A stretch of 64,000 nt of DNA from Cyclobacteriaceae bacterium (GTDB lineage: Bacteria > Bacteroidota > Bacteroidia > Cytophagales > Cyclobacteriaceae), in NCBI GenBank assembly GCA_016786495.1, contig JAEUUJ010000051.1, positions 1 to 64,000 on the forward strand, read 5' to 3'. This document shows, in pieces, positions 16,043 through 25,163 of the stretch. The stretch's first letter is position 1, and each line of letters begins with the position of its first letter. The translations under genes were made by a program, and so were the position numbers. The notes beneath the pieces were generated by a model that was not told where the DNA came from, did no database searches, and saw only the letters and a program-made list of their open reading frames with translations.

Positions 16043-16855
16043 ATGTCGTTTTTTAAAGATAAAGTAGCGATCATCACCGGCTCAGGAATGGGCATCGGTA
16101 AAGCCACCGCACTTGAGCTGGCTGCGCAAGGCGCGAAGGTGGTTTTAAACGGACGAAATGCCGAAAGGCTTCAAAAGGCTTTTGAAGAACTCAAGGCAAA
16201 AGGACATGACGTGATCGCGATTCCGTGCGATATTACATCGGCCGCTGATTGCGAAAACCTAATCCGACAAACAATTGAAACCTACGGCAAGCTCGACATC
16301 CTGATCACCAACGCGAGCATCAGCATGCGTGAAAAATTCGAAAACCTTCAGCCTGAGGTGTTCTCGCAAATCATTCACAGCAACATCAACGGGTCTGCTT
16401 TTCCGGCCTGGTATGCGCTGCCGCATCTTAAAAAAACTAAAGGCAGCATCACGTTCATTTCAAGTGCGGCCGGTATGATTGGTATGCCAACGGGCTCAGC
16501 CTACAGTGCCGGCAAAATGGCGCTCACGGCACTGGCGCAATCCATGAAGATTGAACTTGACGGTTCCGGTGTGCACGTGGGTATTGTACACGTGGGGTTC
16601 ACTCAAAATGAAGATGCGAAGCGCGTGTTGAATGCCAAGGGTGAATTGGTACCGGTGGCGCCACGTCCGCCCTATCTCCAGCAAACGCGCGAACAGGTTG
16701 CGAAAGCTATTCTCCGGTCTATTAAGAGCCGTCAGTTTAAAACCGTTCTTACAATTGTTGGCAAGTTGAACGCGTTTATGGTTCGATTCTTTCCGGGACT
16801 CGTCATCCGCATCATTATGTATTCGCAAAAGCGGATGAAAGATATGTACGAGTAA
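16043..16855 (+). CDS. Classical short-chain dehydrogenase/reductase
   Basis: A 270-residue classical SDR. The cofactor motif TGSGMGIGKATAL is at residues 12-24, NASISM (NNAG equivalent) near 92, the catalytic Ser in ITFISSAAGMIG near 140, and YSAGK near 153-157. The C-terminal region contains a hydrophobic, possibly membrane-facing segment (LNAFMVRFFPGLVIRIIMY). Members reduce or oxidise hydroxyl/ketone groups with NAD(P)H. Pairing with the extended SDR suggests consecutive steps in a lipid or terpenoid pathway (inference). Confidence 0.87.
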   Translation: MSFFKDKVAIITGSGMGIGKATALELAAQGAKVVLNGRNAERLQKAFEELKAKGHDVIAIPCDITSAADCENLIRQTIETYGKLDILITNASISMREKFENLQPEVFSQIIHSNINGSAFPAWYALPHLKKTKGSITFISSAAGMIGMPTGSAYSAGKMALTALAQSMKIELDGSGVHVGIVHVGFTQNEDAKRVLNAKGELVPVAPRPPYLQQTREQVAKAILRSIKSRQFKTVLTIVGKLNAFMVRFFPGLVIRIIMYSQKRMKDMYE

Positions 16856-16869
16856 AACTTCGGTTATGA

Positions 16870-18180
16870 TTATTTAGCAGGTGCGTACATGTAATCCAAT
16901 GTTAGCTGCAGCATCGCTTTCAGTCCAACCCGCATACTTCCCTCGTCCATCATGAAGTCAGGCGTATGATGTGACGCTGCTTTCGCAGGATCCATATCCG
17001 CGGGACAGGCTCCAACAAAGAAAAACATGCCCGGCACTTTCTCGACGTAATACGCAAAATCCTCGGAGCCGGTATCGGGAGGTATTTCAATAACATTGTT
17101 ATCACCAGCCGCACGTTTCAGGCTGGCCACCATCTGCTTCGTGATTTTTTCATTGTTGAACGTAACCGGCATCTTCTTATCAATGATTACTTCCGCACGG
17201 GCTCCTGCGCTTTCAGCAATGTTTGTTGCTGTTAGTTTTATCTTATCATGAATGATGCTTTGCATCTGGGGGTCGAAGGTTCGGATGGTGCCCGACATTT
17301 CTAACGTCTCGGGAATAATGTTCTCGCGAATACCTGAGTTTATTCTTCCGATGCTGATCACTGCAGCCGCCTGTGTTAAATCGGTTTGCCGGCTTACAAT
17401 GGTTTGAAGGCCTGCGATGATTTGCGAAGACACTACAATGGGATCAACACCCAGCCACGGACGCGACCCATGTGACTGCTTCCCATAAACTTTTATCGTA
17501 AACCAATCGGAAGCCGCCATAAATCCTTTGGGCCGATATTCAATCACACCGAGCTTGCTGATTGAACGGACATGCAATCCGAAGATCACGTCAACGTTCG
17601 GATTCTCAAGCACGCCCTCTTCCACCATCAACCCCGCTCCGCCTTTTTCTCCGGCGGGCGCGCCTTCTTCGGCGGGTTGAAAGATAAACTTGATGGTGCC
17701 TTTCAGGTCATTTTTATTCTTTGAAAGAATTTCGGCCACACTCATCAATATCGCCACGTGTGCATCGTGACCACACGCGTGCATGACACCTGTCTCCTGT
17801 CCGTTAAATGTGGCTTTTTCTTTTGACGCAAAGGGTAGGTTGTTGCGTTCCGTCACGGGCAGCGCATCCATATCCGCGCGAAGTGCAATAACAGGTCCGG
17901 GTTTGCCACCTTTCAAAATCCCTACAACTCCTGTATGCGCTATCCCGGTTTGAACTTCAATGCCCAGTGATTTCAGGTGTTCGGCAACTTTCGCTGACGT
18001 TTTAAATTCGCGATTCGATAATTCCGGATTTTGATGGAGATCCCTTCGCCAATCAATCATCTTTTGCTCAATGTCTTTCGCCTGCTTGTCGACTTTACTC
18101 TGAAGAGACGCGTTTACCTGTGCGTTCAACCCGAAGGCTATCAGCAGCAAGCCGGATATAATACAAGAGGATTTCCGCAT
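16870..18180 (-). CDS. Secreted M20-family amidohydrolase (hippurate/indole-acetyl hydrolase-like)
   Basis: A 436-residue metallopeptidase-fold amidohydrolase with a signal peptide (SCIISGLLLIAFGLNAQ). The domain starts DWRRDLHQNPELSNREF. Metal-binding and catalytic residues appear in MHACGHDAHVAILM (about residues 133-146), QPAEEGAPAGEKGGA (Glu pair near 170) and GLHVRS (about 200), with the dimerisation insert and the final HHTPDFMMDEGSM. The family cleaves N-acyl amino acids or aminoacyl conjugates. Export to the periplasm is shown by the signal sequence. The substrate is unknown. It converges with the upstream SDR gene. Confidence 0.9.
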   Translation of the reverse strand: MRKSSCIISGLLLIAFGLNAQVNASLQSKVDKQAKDIEQKMIDWRRDLHQNPELSNREFKTSAKVAEHLKSLGIEVQTGIAHTGVVGILKGGKPGPVIALRADMDALPVTERNNLPFASKEKATFNGQETGVMHACGHDAHVAILMSVAEILSKNKNDLKGTIKFIFQPAEEGAPAGEKGGAGLMVEEGVLENPNVDVIFGLHVRSISKLGVIEYRPKGFMAASDWFTIKVYGKQSHGSRPWLGVDPIVVSSQIIAGLQTIVSRQTDLTQAAAVISIGRINSGIRENIIPETLEMSGTIRTFDPQMQSIIHDKIKLTATNIAESAGARAEVIIDKKMPVTFNNEKITKQMVASLKRAAGDNNVIEIPPDTGSEDFAYYVEKVPGMFFFVGACPADMDPAKAASHHTPDFMMDEGSMRVGLKAMLQLTLDYMYAPAK

Positions 18181-18229
18181 AGCAATAAGTTTGCAATCAA
18201 GTTGAGAAAAAACATGATCTTCGCAAAGT

Positions 18230-18550
18230 ATGGAATGGCTGAAGGTATTTTCCGGAGAACAAGAGGCATTACAACGGATTCAAAACAATAAGCCGCAGCT
18301 CGTAATTGCCAATGGTAAGCGCATCTGCCTCGTCAATCACAACGGCCGTTTTTCTGCCGTGCAGGATTCTTGTACGCACAGTGGTGCCTCGCTCAGTCAG
18401 GGATTAGTGAATTATTTAGGTGAGATCATCTGTCCGCTGCATAACTACTGCTTTAATCTGCAAACGGGGCAGGAACTGTCGTCCCGGTCACGCGACCTGA
18501 AAACCTATCCTGTTAAAATTGATGAGTCAGGTTTTTTTATCGGCATTTAA
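18230..18550 (+). CDS. Rieske [2Fe-2S] ferredoxin-like protein
   Basis: A 106-residue single-domain Rieske protein. The cluster ligands are visible as CTH (DSCTHSGASLSQG, about residue 48) and CPLH (IICPLHNYCFNL, about residue 70), i.e. CxH...CxxH. There is no signal peptide. Such small Rieske proteins serve as electron carriers to oxygenases or nitrite reductase-like systems. No oxygenase is adjacent. Its C-terminus is close to the start of the next gene, with overlap depending on which start is used there. It is divergent from the M20 amidohydrolase. Confidence 0.88.
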   Translation: MEWLKVFSGEQEALQRIQNNKPQLVIANGKRICLVNHNGRFSAVQDSCTHSGASLSQGLVNYLGEIICPLHNYCFNLQTGQELSSRSRDLKTYPVKIDESGFFIGI

Positions 18551-18593
18551 TACCTTGCTTAAAATACAGGTCACGGCTTTTCGTTTAAGATTG

Positions 18594-19574
18594 ATGAGAT
18601 TGTTTCTGCTTCTTTGTTTGCTTCTTCCTGCTTTCGCAGATGCTCAATTCCTGTCGGAGGATGTGCTCATCGGCAGGCTCAAGGCTGGAAATATTCCGGA
18701 AGAAGTGATGAGCAAGCGTACCCTGGTGTTGCATTCGGGTACAATTTCTTCCAAAGAAATCGCCAGTATTCATGAGGGATTGATACGCGCAGGCATTGAT
18801 GCCGTGGCCTACTTTCCGGCCGACCAGGTGCTTGCCGGTGGCGATTCGGAAAAAGCGTATAACAAATACCTGAACAGACGTGAAATCTCGTGCATCGTTT
18901 TTATTCAGAAAAAGCCATCCGGCTTTTCTGCGCACATCACACTATATAATGGCAAAACAGATTTTGTGGATGCAGGGCAAATCGGATGGAGTACTTCGGC
19001 TCCATCGCTTTCACAGTTAACCAATGAAATTTATCGGTCCGCACTTTCGAGTTATCAGAAAAAAAATCTTTTGATCAATGAGGTTCCGGAAACCGACCTC
19101 CCTGTTCGCGTGATTGAGGGTACGCGCAGTGAAACCTTCGCGTATGATTTAAAAGTCGATAACCTGGCCGTGCCGAAATTTTCTGATACTGTGGCTACCC
19201 GCGAACTGGCAGAGCTTTTCAAAAGCTATCCGTTGCGCTATGAGCTAACGAACAATACCATTGCTGATAAAGACTTGCGGTCTAAGGGCTTTTTATATGT
19301 CTTGTGCGTGGTGCACGCACGCAGTGGAATTGCGAAAGAACTTCTTGGCTATTCCGTAACCAAATCGGAGAGTGCATTTGTATCCGTAACGTATCCGGCA
19401 ACAGAAATGCAACTCAAAAATATTCCTGCCGATACCGAGGTGTACAAATTCTATGTTCGCCATATCGATTCAGGAAACGTCTATCTCGGTACAAAATGGG
19501 ATGCTGATACAAGCTGGCAACAAGCTCTCCAGAATTTCATTAAAGGGCTTAAGGCCGAAATGAAGCTGAATTAG
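18594..19574 (+). CDS. Exported protein of unknown function
   Basis: A 326-residue protein. The ATG at 18594 is preferred because it yields a clean signal peptide (MRLFLLLCLLLPAFADAQ); earlier in-frame ATGs overlap the Rieske gene. The mature part has no recognised catalytic motif. Two halves can be seen: an alpha/beta region with LVLHSGTISSKEIASIHEGL and VDAGQIGW, and a C-terminal part with AYDLKVDNLAVPKFSDTVAT and FLYVLCVVHARSG. It is probably periplasmic. No family is recognised. Confidence 0.7.
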   Translation: MRLFLLLCLLLPAFADAQFLSEDVLIGRLKAGNIPEEVMSKRTLVLHSGTISSKEIASIHEGLIRAGIDAVAYFPADQVLAGGDSEKAYNKYLNRREISCIVFIQKKPSGFSAHITLYNGKTDFVDAGQIGWSTSAPSLSQLTNEIYRSALSSYQKKNLLINEVPETDLPVRVIEGTRSETFAYDLKVDNLAVPKFSDTVATRELAELFKSYPLRYELTNNTIADKDLRSKGFLYVLCVVHARSGIAKELLGYSVTKSESAFVSVTYPATEMQLKNIPADTEVYKFYVRHIDSGNVYLGTKWDADTSWQQALQNFIKGLKAEMKLN

Positions 19575-19621
19575 GCTTCACGACAACAATCTTCGAACAA
19601 TACTCGTTTTAGTTTAGGTAG

Positions 19622-19637
19622 TCATGCCGTGGCATGA
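19622..19637. other. Short perfect hairpin in intergenic spacer
   Basis: TCATGCC-GT-GGCATGA, a 7-bp perfect stem with a 2-nt loop, between the exported protein ending at 19574 and the next start at 19669. No T-tract follows, so it is not a standard terminator. It may be an operator half-site pair. Confidence 0.3.
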
Positions 19638-19668
19638 AGCTTGCATCTGTTGACTAAAAGAAGTTGTT

Positions 19669-20055
19669 ATGAAGCGGTTGGTGTTAGTCATTTTTCTTAT
19701 TGCATCGGTTCAATCTGCTTTTGCCTACATCTCGGGCATCGCTATTCAAACCGAAAAAAATTCAACGTTCCAGGTTTACATCAATGGCCAGTTGCGCACT
19801 GCACAGCCCAAATCCTTCGTGAGAATTAAAAGCAAACCTGGCTTGTACCATGTGATGGTGAAGGTGCTCAATCCGAATGACAAGGAGTGGTACGTGCTTC
19901 GCAAAGATGTTCGCGTAACAAAAGGATATGAGTTTTACTACAAAGTAGATTTCTCAAAAGGCAAGCGGCCGGTGCTTCAGCTGGTAAGGCGTTACCCGGT
20001 TTACAGTCATTACTTCTTAAATCCCGGCCTCTACAACAAACATCCGGTCTCTTAA
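19669..20055 (+). CDS. Small exported protein of unknown function (128 aa)
   Basis: The signal peptide is MKRLVLVIFLIASVQSAFA. The mature part looks all-beta with an early FQVYINGQLRTAQPKSFVRI segment, then GLYHVMVKVLNPNDKEWYVL and a basic, Tyr-rich end (RRYPVYSHYFLNPGLYN). The pattern resembles PEGA/carbohydrate-binding-like beta sandwiches, but no family can be fixed. The stop codon (20053-20055) abuts the stop codon of the gene on the opposite strand without any spacer. Confidence 0.65.
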   Translation: MKRLVLVIFLIASVQSAFAYISGIAIQTEKNSTFQVYINGQLRTAQPKSFVRIKSKPGLYHVMVKVLNPNDKEWYVLRKDVRVTKGYEFYYKVDFSKGKRPVLQLVRRYPVYSHYFLNPGLYNKHPVS

Positions 20056-20352
20056 TTACTGCTTGCGGCTTGTTGATTTTGCCAGCATCACGATAGCGAA
20101 GACGAGTGCAACCGCCAGAAATGTGTTGCATCCGAACGAACCATGCCAGCCAAACATTCCTCCGAAGGCCGACCCAATCCCGCCGACAACAGCTCCGAAA
20201 ACACCGGCTACAATACCAATAGCCGCTCCGATCAATCCGATAACCAGTCCGAATAAACCTCCTGCTAACCCGATCCAGATCGGGAAGGTGAAAATGATCA
20301 GCAGAACTATCAAAATGGTTGACGTTCCTGAACGCGTGTTTGATCGTGTCAT
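20056..20352 (-). CDS. Glycine-rich small membrane protein
   Basis: A 98-residue protein with an N-terminal transmembrane helix (residues about 12-32, ILIVLLIIFTFPIWIGL), then a long Gly/Ala/Ile/Val zipper (GLIGAAIGIVAGVFGAVVGG) and a second helix near 77-92. Glycine-zipper proteins can form tightly packed membrane bundles or oligomers. It ends exactly next to the stop of the exported protein on the other strand. No function can be assigned. Confidence 0.65.
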   Translation of the reverse strand: MTRSNTRSGTSTILIVLLIIFTFPIWIGLAGGLFGLVIGLIGAAIGIVAGVFGAVVGGIGSAFGGMFGWHGSFGCNTFLAVALVFAIVMLAKSTSRKQ

Positions 20353-20463
20353 CGCTTAGTTGTTTTGTTGATGTATGGGCGGCAAAAACCGTTCTGATTA
20401 CAAAAACGTGCAGAATAGGCGAATTTTAAGCCTTCTCAGTTGTAACCTGTTGAAAAATGAACA

Positions 20464-20484
20464 GTACACATTACAAAAGTGTAC
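20464..20484. promoter_or_regulatory. Inverted repeat GTACAC-N9-GTGTAC upstream of tlpA-like gene
   Basis: A perfect 6-bp inverted repeat (20464-20469 and 20479-20484) with a 9-nt spacer, located 115 bp before the start at 20599 in a 246-bp region without a recognisable gene. The spacing suits a dimeric helix-turn-helix regulator. No regulator can be named. Confidence 0.3.
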
Positions 20485-20598
20485 ACTGACATTATCGGAC
20501 AATGATTGGGATCAGGCGAGAATTGATACGTTCGGCATGCCCGGCAAAACTATTTTGCGTGCTTCTCTCATCTACAGTCAGATATAAAATCCTATACC

Positions 20599-22044
20599 AT
20601 GTTCAAGAAGTTTGTTCCTTTCCTGCTCCTGATAACCGTCCTCGCATCTTCTTGCCAGGAAAAGAAAACAACGACAGCGCTGATTTCCGGTAAATACACG
20701 GGCTTTGATACCACGCTTACATTTCTCGTACGCGATCACGGAGGCGAATTAAATTTCAGTATCCCCCTTTACATCGATACCATTACAACTTCGGCTGACG
20801 GATTGTTTTCGTTTACGGTTGATGCGTCAACTCCGCGCGAGCTTCTTTTGGAAGGCAAGTCTCCCGATGGACAGGGCAAGATCTATCAGAGCATTTTTGT
20901 TGAGGCGGGAGACAGCATCTATTATGAATCCGATGGGAAGTACCGGTCACCGCTCAGAAATCTTCGCGGTCAGGGTAGTATCAAACTTACGGTTATGGAT
21001 TCCGCTGGAAGTTTTATCAGCGGGTTAGGCTTTTTCAAAATCATCGAGAAAAAAGACAGTGCTTTGGTTCTTGCTGACTTCCATGAGCGGCTGAAAAAGT
21101 ATGACACGTATCTCGACAGCATCAAACCGCTTTTTTCGGAAGCGTTTACAGATCACCTGCAGGCAAGCAAGTTGCAGGAGACGGCATACTTCTTACAAAT
21201 TCTGACTTCGTACCTGAATGCTTACGGCTATCCATCGTTTGAAGTTGACACCGTTGAACGCGACAGAGCCTACCAGGCACTTTCATCATTCTCCGCTAAA
21301 GGGTACAGAAATTTCGATTTTGGTGAACAGCTTTATCAGTTATTGATGACTAACCTTCCCAAAACCGACAGCGTTTCTAAACGGATCGACAGTTATATAG
21401 CACAGGTTGATTCGCTCCATCTTCCCGAAGAAGCACGACAGATCATGGTGGGAAAGGGTATACTATCGTTTTTAAGACGCGGCAAGGTTCGGGAAATTGA
21501 ACCTACGCTCAGGAATTTTCACGCGCAATATCCTTCCTCTCGTTACAAGCAAACGCTCGACTCCCAGTTCGAAGAATGGGGTGCGCTTTCCGCAGGAAAG
21601 CCCGCACCCGATTTCGCTGCAACGCTTTCTGACGGAAATCCTTTCAAGCTATCTGATCTAAAAGGCAAGGTTGTTTATATCGATATCTGGGCAACGTGGT
21701 GCGGGCCTTGTCGCGCGGAGTTTCCGTACACCAAAGACATTAAGAAGCACTACCAGAACAACAACGACATTGTGTTCCTCTACGTGTCGGTGGATGAAGA
21801 AAAAGAAACGTGGCTCAAATACCTGAAAGAAAATCCTGATTTCACCGGAGTGCAGGTAAACGATCCGGGCAATTTTGATTCTGCTATTGCCAAAACGTAC
21901 AAGGTGAATGGAATTCCAAGGTATATGATCATTGACCGTGATGGCAAGATCTTTTCAAACGATGCGAAACGACCATCAAGCGGAGAAGAGCTGATCGCGC
22001 AACTGGATCAGGCGCTCGGCTACCCGGCGTACGTGAAGCGTTAA
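20599..22044 (+). CDS. TlpA-like thioredoxin-domain lipoprotein
   Basis: A 481-residue lipoprotein with lipobox LASSC (residue about 19). The N-terminal third (about 28-110) is a beta domain of the kind found before TlpA-like domains in Bacteroidota (DUF4369-like), and the middle is helical. The C-terminal thioredoxin domain (about 335-475) has the active site WATWCGPCRAEF and the cis-proline segment NGIPRYMIIDRDG. It is expected to act as a periplasmic or outer-membrane-attached thiol-disulfide reductase. It is a single gene followed by a strong terminator. Confidence 0.88.
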   Translation: MFKKFVPFLLLITVLASSCQEKKTTTALISGKYTGFDTTLTFLVRDHGGELNFSIPLYIDTITTSADGLFSFTVDASTPRELLLEGKSPDGQGKIYQSIFVEAGDSIYYESDGKYRSPLRNLRGQGSIKLTVMDSAGSFISGLGFFKIIEKKDSALVLADFHERLKKYDTYLDSIKPLFSEAFTDHLQASKLQETAYFLQILTSYLNAYGYPSFEVDTVERDRAYQALSSFSAKGYRNFDFGEQLYQLLMTNLPKTDSVSKRIDSYIAQVDSLHLPEEARQIMVGKGILSFLRRGKVREIEPTLRNFHAQYPSSRYKQTLDSQFEEWGALSAGKPAPDFAATLSDGNPFKLSDLKGKVVYIDIWATWCGPCRAEFPYTKDIKKHYQNNNDIVFLYVSVDEEKETWLKYLKENPDFTGVQVNDPGNFDSAIAKTYKVNGIPRYMIIDRDGKIFSNDAKRPSSGEELIAQLDQALGYPAYVKR

Positions 22045-22051
22045 AACAAAC

Positions 22052-22070
22052 AAGGCCGGTACCCGGCCTT
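22052..22070 (+). terminator. Rho-independent terminator after tlpA-like gene
   Basis: A perfect 8-bp GC-rich stem AAGGCCGG / CCGGCCTT (22052-22059 and 22063-22070) with a 3-nt loop, followed by a T-rich run. Confidence 0.85.
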
Positions 22071-22147
22071 TTATTTTTTCATTTCTTCTGAAAAATAGAA
22101 ACTAATCTTTGATGTTTCCGTTAAGGCCGTTGTAAAGGCTTGTTTCT

Positions 22148-22474
22148 ATGAAAACCTACCTCGGAGAATTTGAGGAACTCGTATTGCTAACCGTGGCCTC
22201 GCTGGGTGACGATGCATACGGAGTATCCGTTCAGCTCGAAATCGAAAAACGTTGCAACCGCAGCATCAGCATTGGTGCACTGCATTCTACCATTACTCGC
22301 CTTGAAGAAAAAGGATTTTTAAAGTCCTGGCTTGGGGGTGCAACGCAACAACGCGGTGGCCGCAGCAAACGATACTATGAAATTACCCAGGCAGGCAAGA
22401 AAGCGGTGTCGGAAACCAAGAGTATGCGTGACGAACTGTGGAGTTTATCGAAGGTTAAACTTTCTGTAAAATGA
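22148..22474 (+). CDS. PadR-family transcriptional regulator (pair 1)
   Basis: A 108-residue winged-helix protein. It begins MKTYLGEFEELVLLTVASLG, then DDAYGVSVQLEIEKRCNRSI, the ALHSTITRLEEKGFLKSW recognition-helix region and a wing (GGRSKRYYEITQAGKKA). PadR regulators usually repress a neighbouring transport or stress gene and respond to small molecules. Its stop overlaps the start of the adjacent permease by 4 bp (ATGA), which implies translational coupling and probably control of that permease. Confidence 0.9.
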   Translation: MKTYLGEFEELVLLTVASLGDDAYGVSVQLEIEKRCNRSISIGALHSTITRLEEKGFLKSWLGGATQQRGGRSKRYYEITQAGKKAVSETKSMRDELWSLSKVKLSVK

Positions 22475-25113
22475 AAACGCCTCAGCCTCCCAAACTCGCA
22501 CGAAAACTTTTTGAATGGTACTGTGGCCAGGCGAACGTACAGGATCTGCTGGGCGACATGGATGAGCTGTTCCATATCCGGACCGCTGGCAAATCAGCCT
22601 TCCGGGCAAAGTTCATTTACTGGAGACTGGTGATCTCGCTGATGTTTTCCTATGCGGTACGTACCCGTAAGCGCAAGGCGCAATCCGGCATGTTTGCTTC
22701 ATCGTCCTTCTCAATGGCCATGTTAAACAACTATTTCAAAGTTGCGGCTCGAAGTCTGTACAAGCATAAGTATTTCTCTACCGTTAATGCAGTGGGGTTG
22801 GCGATTGGTATGTCTGTAAGTTTATTGTTGATCGTACTCTATGCACATGTTTGCACGTTTGACAATTTCCACACGAACAAGTCTGAAATTTATCGCGTTG
22901 TTACCTCGCATCATTCCGACAGGGAGTGGGAACTTGCGTTCGCACCTTTTTCGATTGCCGATGATTTTAATAACGGGTTTGCAGGGATTAAAAAGACAGT
23001 TAAGATAACCTCCGGATTCAGTGCTGATGCCTTTTCAGGTAAACTCGAAATTCCGATCAGGGGCTTTTTCACCGAGCCCTCCTTTTTCGAGGTTTTCACC
23101 TTTCCGTTGATCAAAGGCAATGCTTCAACAGCATTAGTGGAACCCAACGCGATTGTTCTGAGCGAAAGCACTGCAAAAAAGATTTTTAACCGGACAGATG
23201 TGTTGGGTGAATCAATCGAGTTTCACAACGTTGGAAAATTTGAAGATTCAATAGCCACCTATCAGGTAACGGGTGTGATGAGCGACCCGCCTGCGAACTC
23301 GCATATGTCGTTTGAGATTCTGATTTCCCACAGCACGCTTAAGCCATATGAGCAAACTTATGAAGGCAACTATAGAGCGTTTGCATCGTACGGCCATCAG
23401 TACATTTATTTTTTGATTGATAACAAAGCTGCGCTCGCTAACATTAAAAAACGGCTCAATGACTTTTCAGCCATGGCTAGTAAACGCGCTAACGTTAAAA
23501 TTGCGTTTCATGTTCAGGCGTTAACTGACATTAATCCGGGCACCGAACTTGTAGCGCTCACAGGAGGCCTCGGCCCGCAATGGGATAACACGGGGTTTAC
23601 CATTTTCGGAATTATTTGCCTGCTTATTTTACTACCCGCATGTTTTAACTACACAAACATTTCCATCGCACGTGCACTTAAACGGTCGAAAGAAATCGGG
23701 TTGCGCAAAACGATGGGCGGCATGAAAAATCAAATTTTCTTTCAGTTTATCGTAGAAACTATTCTGATTGTTCTGATTTCATTATTGGGTGCGCTACTCA
23801 TTTTCTACTTCATCCGACCAGAGTTTAAGAGTATGATGATCGGGGGTTCAACACTTGATCTATCTCTGACTTGGTCAATATTATTGCTTTTTATTGCCTT
23901 TGCGATTTTTACTGGCTTCCTCGCCGGAGTTTTTCCCGCCATGCATTTTGCGGGGCTTAATCCAATCCGCGCGCTACGCGGCAATACGGGCAAATTCTCT
24001 TCTAAAAGTGTGCTCCGTAAAGGGCTAACCGTCTTTCAATTTGCGCTCTCGTTTTGCTTCATCATTGCGCTAGTTGTGTTTTCACGACAATACCGATATA
24101 CACTCAACTACGATTTTGGCTTTCATCATGAGAATATTCTGGACATTCAACTACAAGACGTGGATCAGAGCCGTTTTCGTAACGAATTTTCACAGCTGGC
24201 GTCTGTGCGGGAACTGTCTCTGTCCTCGCATGTCCTCGGTACATCACGGTGGGTTGGGAATACGGCCTCCATCGAGTCGCAAGACTCGTTTGACGTGTAT
24301 CAGATTTTTGCAGACCATAACTACCTGAATGTTGTGAAGCTGACTTTGCTGGCGGGAAGAAACTTTCCGAATGAAGTATGGCAACATGAGAAATATACTT
24401 TGGTTAATGAAGAATTCGTAAAGCAGTTCAAATTAGGATCGCCGGCAGATGCGTTGGGCAAGGTCTTTAGGATTGACGGCAATGAAATTGAAATCATCGG
24501 AGTTTTAAAGAACTTCAATTACTCAAAATTGAACTCCCCTATCGAGGCCTTTATGATTCGTATGAATCCTGACAAGTATGCCGTGGCTAATCTCAGTGTC
24601 AACTTCACCGATGCGTTTAGCGGACTGGAACAGATGGAGGCTACTTGGAAAAAACTGAACCCAGAGCAAAAATTCGAGGCAAATTTTATGGATGACGAAA
24701 TCCGCGAAACCTATAAAGCCTATGAATCAGCGATAAAACTCATAGGGTTCCTCGGTTTGCTTGCAATCTCGATTTCTCTTTTGGGATTGCTCGGAATGGT
24801 GGTGTACAACTCAGAAACAAAAACAAAGGAGGTCGGCATCCGAAAAGTGATGGGGGCAAGCATCGAAAGTATCGTGCTCATGCTCTCGAAAGATTATATT
24901 AAACTGATGTTATTAGGAGCCTTGCTGGCAATACCGTTCGCGGTTGCTTTTTCGGATAAAGTTTTGGCAATACAGTATTACCATGTCTCACTTAATTTCT
25001 GGGACATATTGGTGAGCCTGATCCTGCTGATAACAATGGGCCTCGCTACCATTGCATCCCAAACATTCAAAACTGCCTCAACAAATCCGGCTGAAACCTT
25101 GCGCACCGAGTAA
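22471..25113 (+). CDS. MacB/FtsX-type ABC transporter permease with N-terminal prefix domain (pair 1)
   Basis: An 880-residue permease. The first 75 residues (PPKLARKLFEWYCGQANVQD, DLLGDMDELF) form the small prefix domain found on PadR-linked permeases. A four-helix FtsX core follows: TM1 near 100-125 (TVNAVGLAIGMSVSLLLIVL), a large periplasmic MacB-like domain, TM2-4 near 370-500, then a second periplasmic domain and final TMs near 750-870. The signatures ISIARALKRSKEIGLRKTMG and TKTKEVGIRKVMGAS are typical of FtsX permeases. No ATPase gene is adjacent, so the ATPase must be elsewhere. Likely role: efflux or envelope stress export. Confidence 0.9.
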   Translation: MKTPQPPKLARKLFEWYCGQANVQDLLGDMDELFHIRTAGKSAFRAKFIYWRLVISLMFSYAVRTRKRKAQSGMFASSSFSMAMLNNYFKVAARSLYKHKYFSTVNAVGLAIGMSVSLLLIVLYAHVCTFDNFHTNKSEIYRVVTSHHSDREWELAFAPFSIADDFNNGFAGIKKTVKITSGFSADAFSGKLEIPIRGFFTEPSFFEVFTFPLIKGNASTALVEPNAIVLSESTAKKIFNRTDVLGESIEFHNVGKFEDSIATYQVTGVMSDPPANSHMSFEILISHSTLKPYEQTYEGNYRAFASYGHQYIYFLIDNKAALANIKKRLNDFSAMASKRANVKIAFHVQALTDINPGTELVALTGGLGPQWDNTGFTIFGIICLLILLPACFNYTNISIARALKRSKEIGLRKTMGGMKNQIFFQFIVETILIVLISLLGALLIFYFIRPEFKSMMIGGSTLDLSLTWSILLLFIAFAIFTGFLAGVFPAMHFAGLNPIRALRGNTGKFSSKSVLRKGLTVFQFALSFCFIIALVVFSRQYRYTLNYDFGFHHENILDIQLQDVDQSRFRNEFSQLASVRELSLSSHVLGTSRWVGNTASIESQDSFDVYQIFADHNYLNVVKLTLLAGRNFPNEVWQHEKYTLVNEEFVKQFKLGSPADALGKVFRIDGNEIEIIGVLKNFNYSKLNSPIEAFMIRMNPDKYAVANLSVNFTDAFSGLEQMEATWKKLNPEQKFEANFMDDEIRETYKAYESAIKLIGFLGLLAISISLLGLLGMVVYNSETKTKEVGIRKVMGASIESIVLMLSKDYIKLMLLGALLAIPFAVAFSDKVLAIQYYHVSLNFWDILVSLILLITMGLATIASQTFKTASTNPAETLRTE

Positions 25114-25120
25114 ATAAAAA

Positions 25121-25140
25121 ACCCGGAGGTGTCTCCGGGT
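25121..25140. terminator. Bidirectional terminator between permease 1 and the beta-oxidation operon
   Basis: An 8-bp perfect stem ACCCGGAG / CTCCGGGT (25121-25128 and 25133-25140) with loop GTGT, A-rich on the left and T-rich on the right. It serves both converging transcripts. Confidence 0.8.
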
Positions 25141-25163
25141 TTCTTTTTGTTATTCCAAAACTG

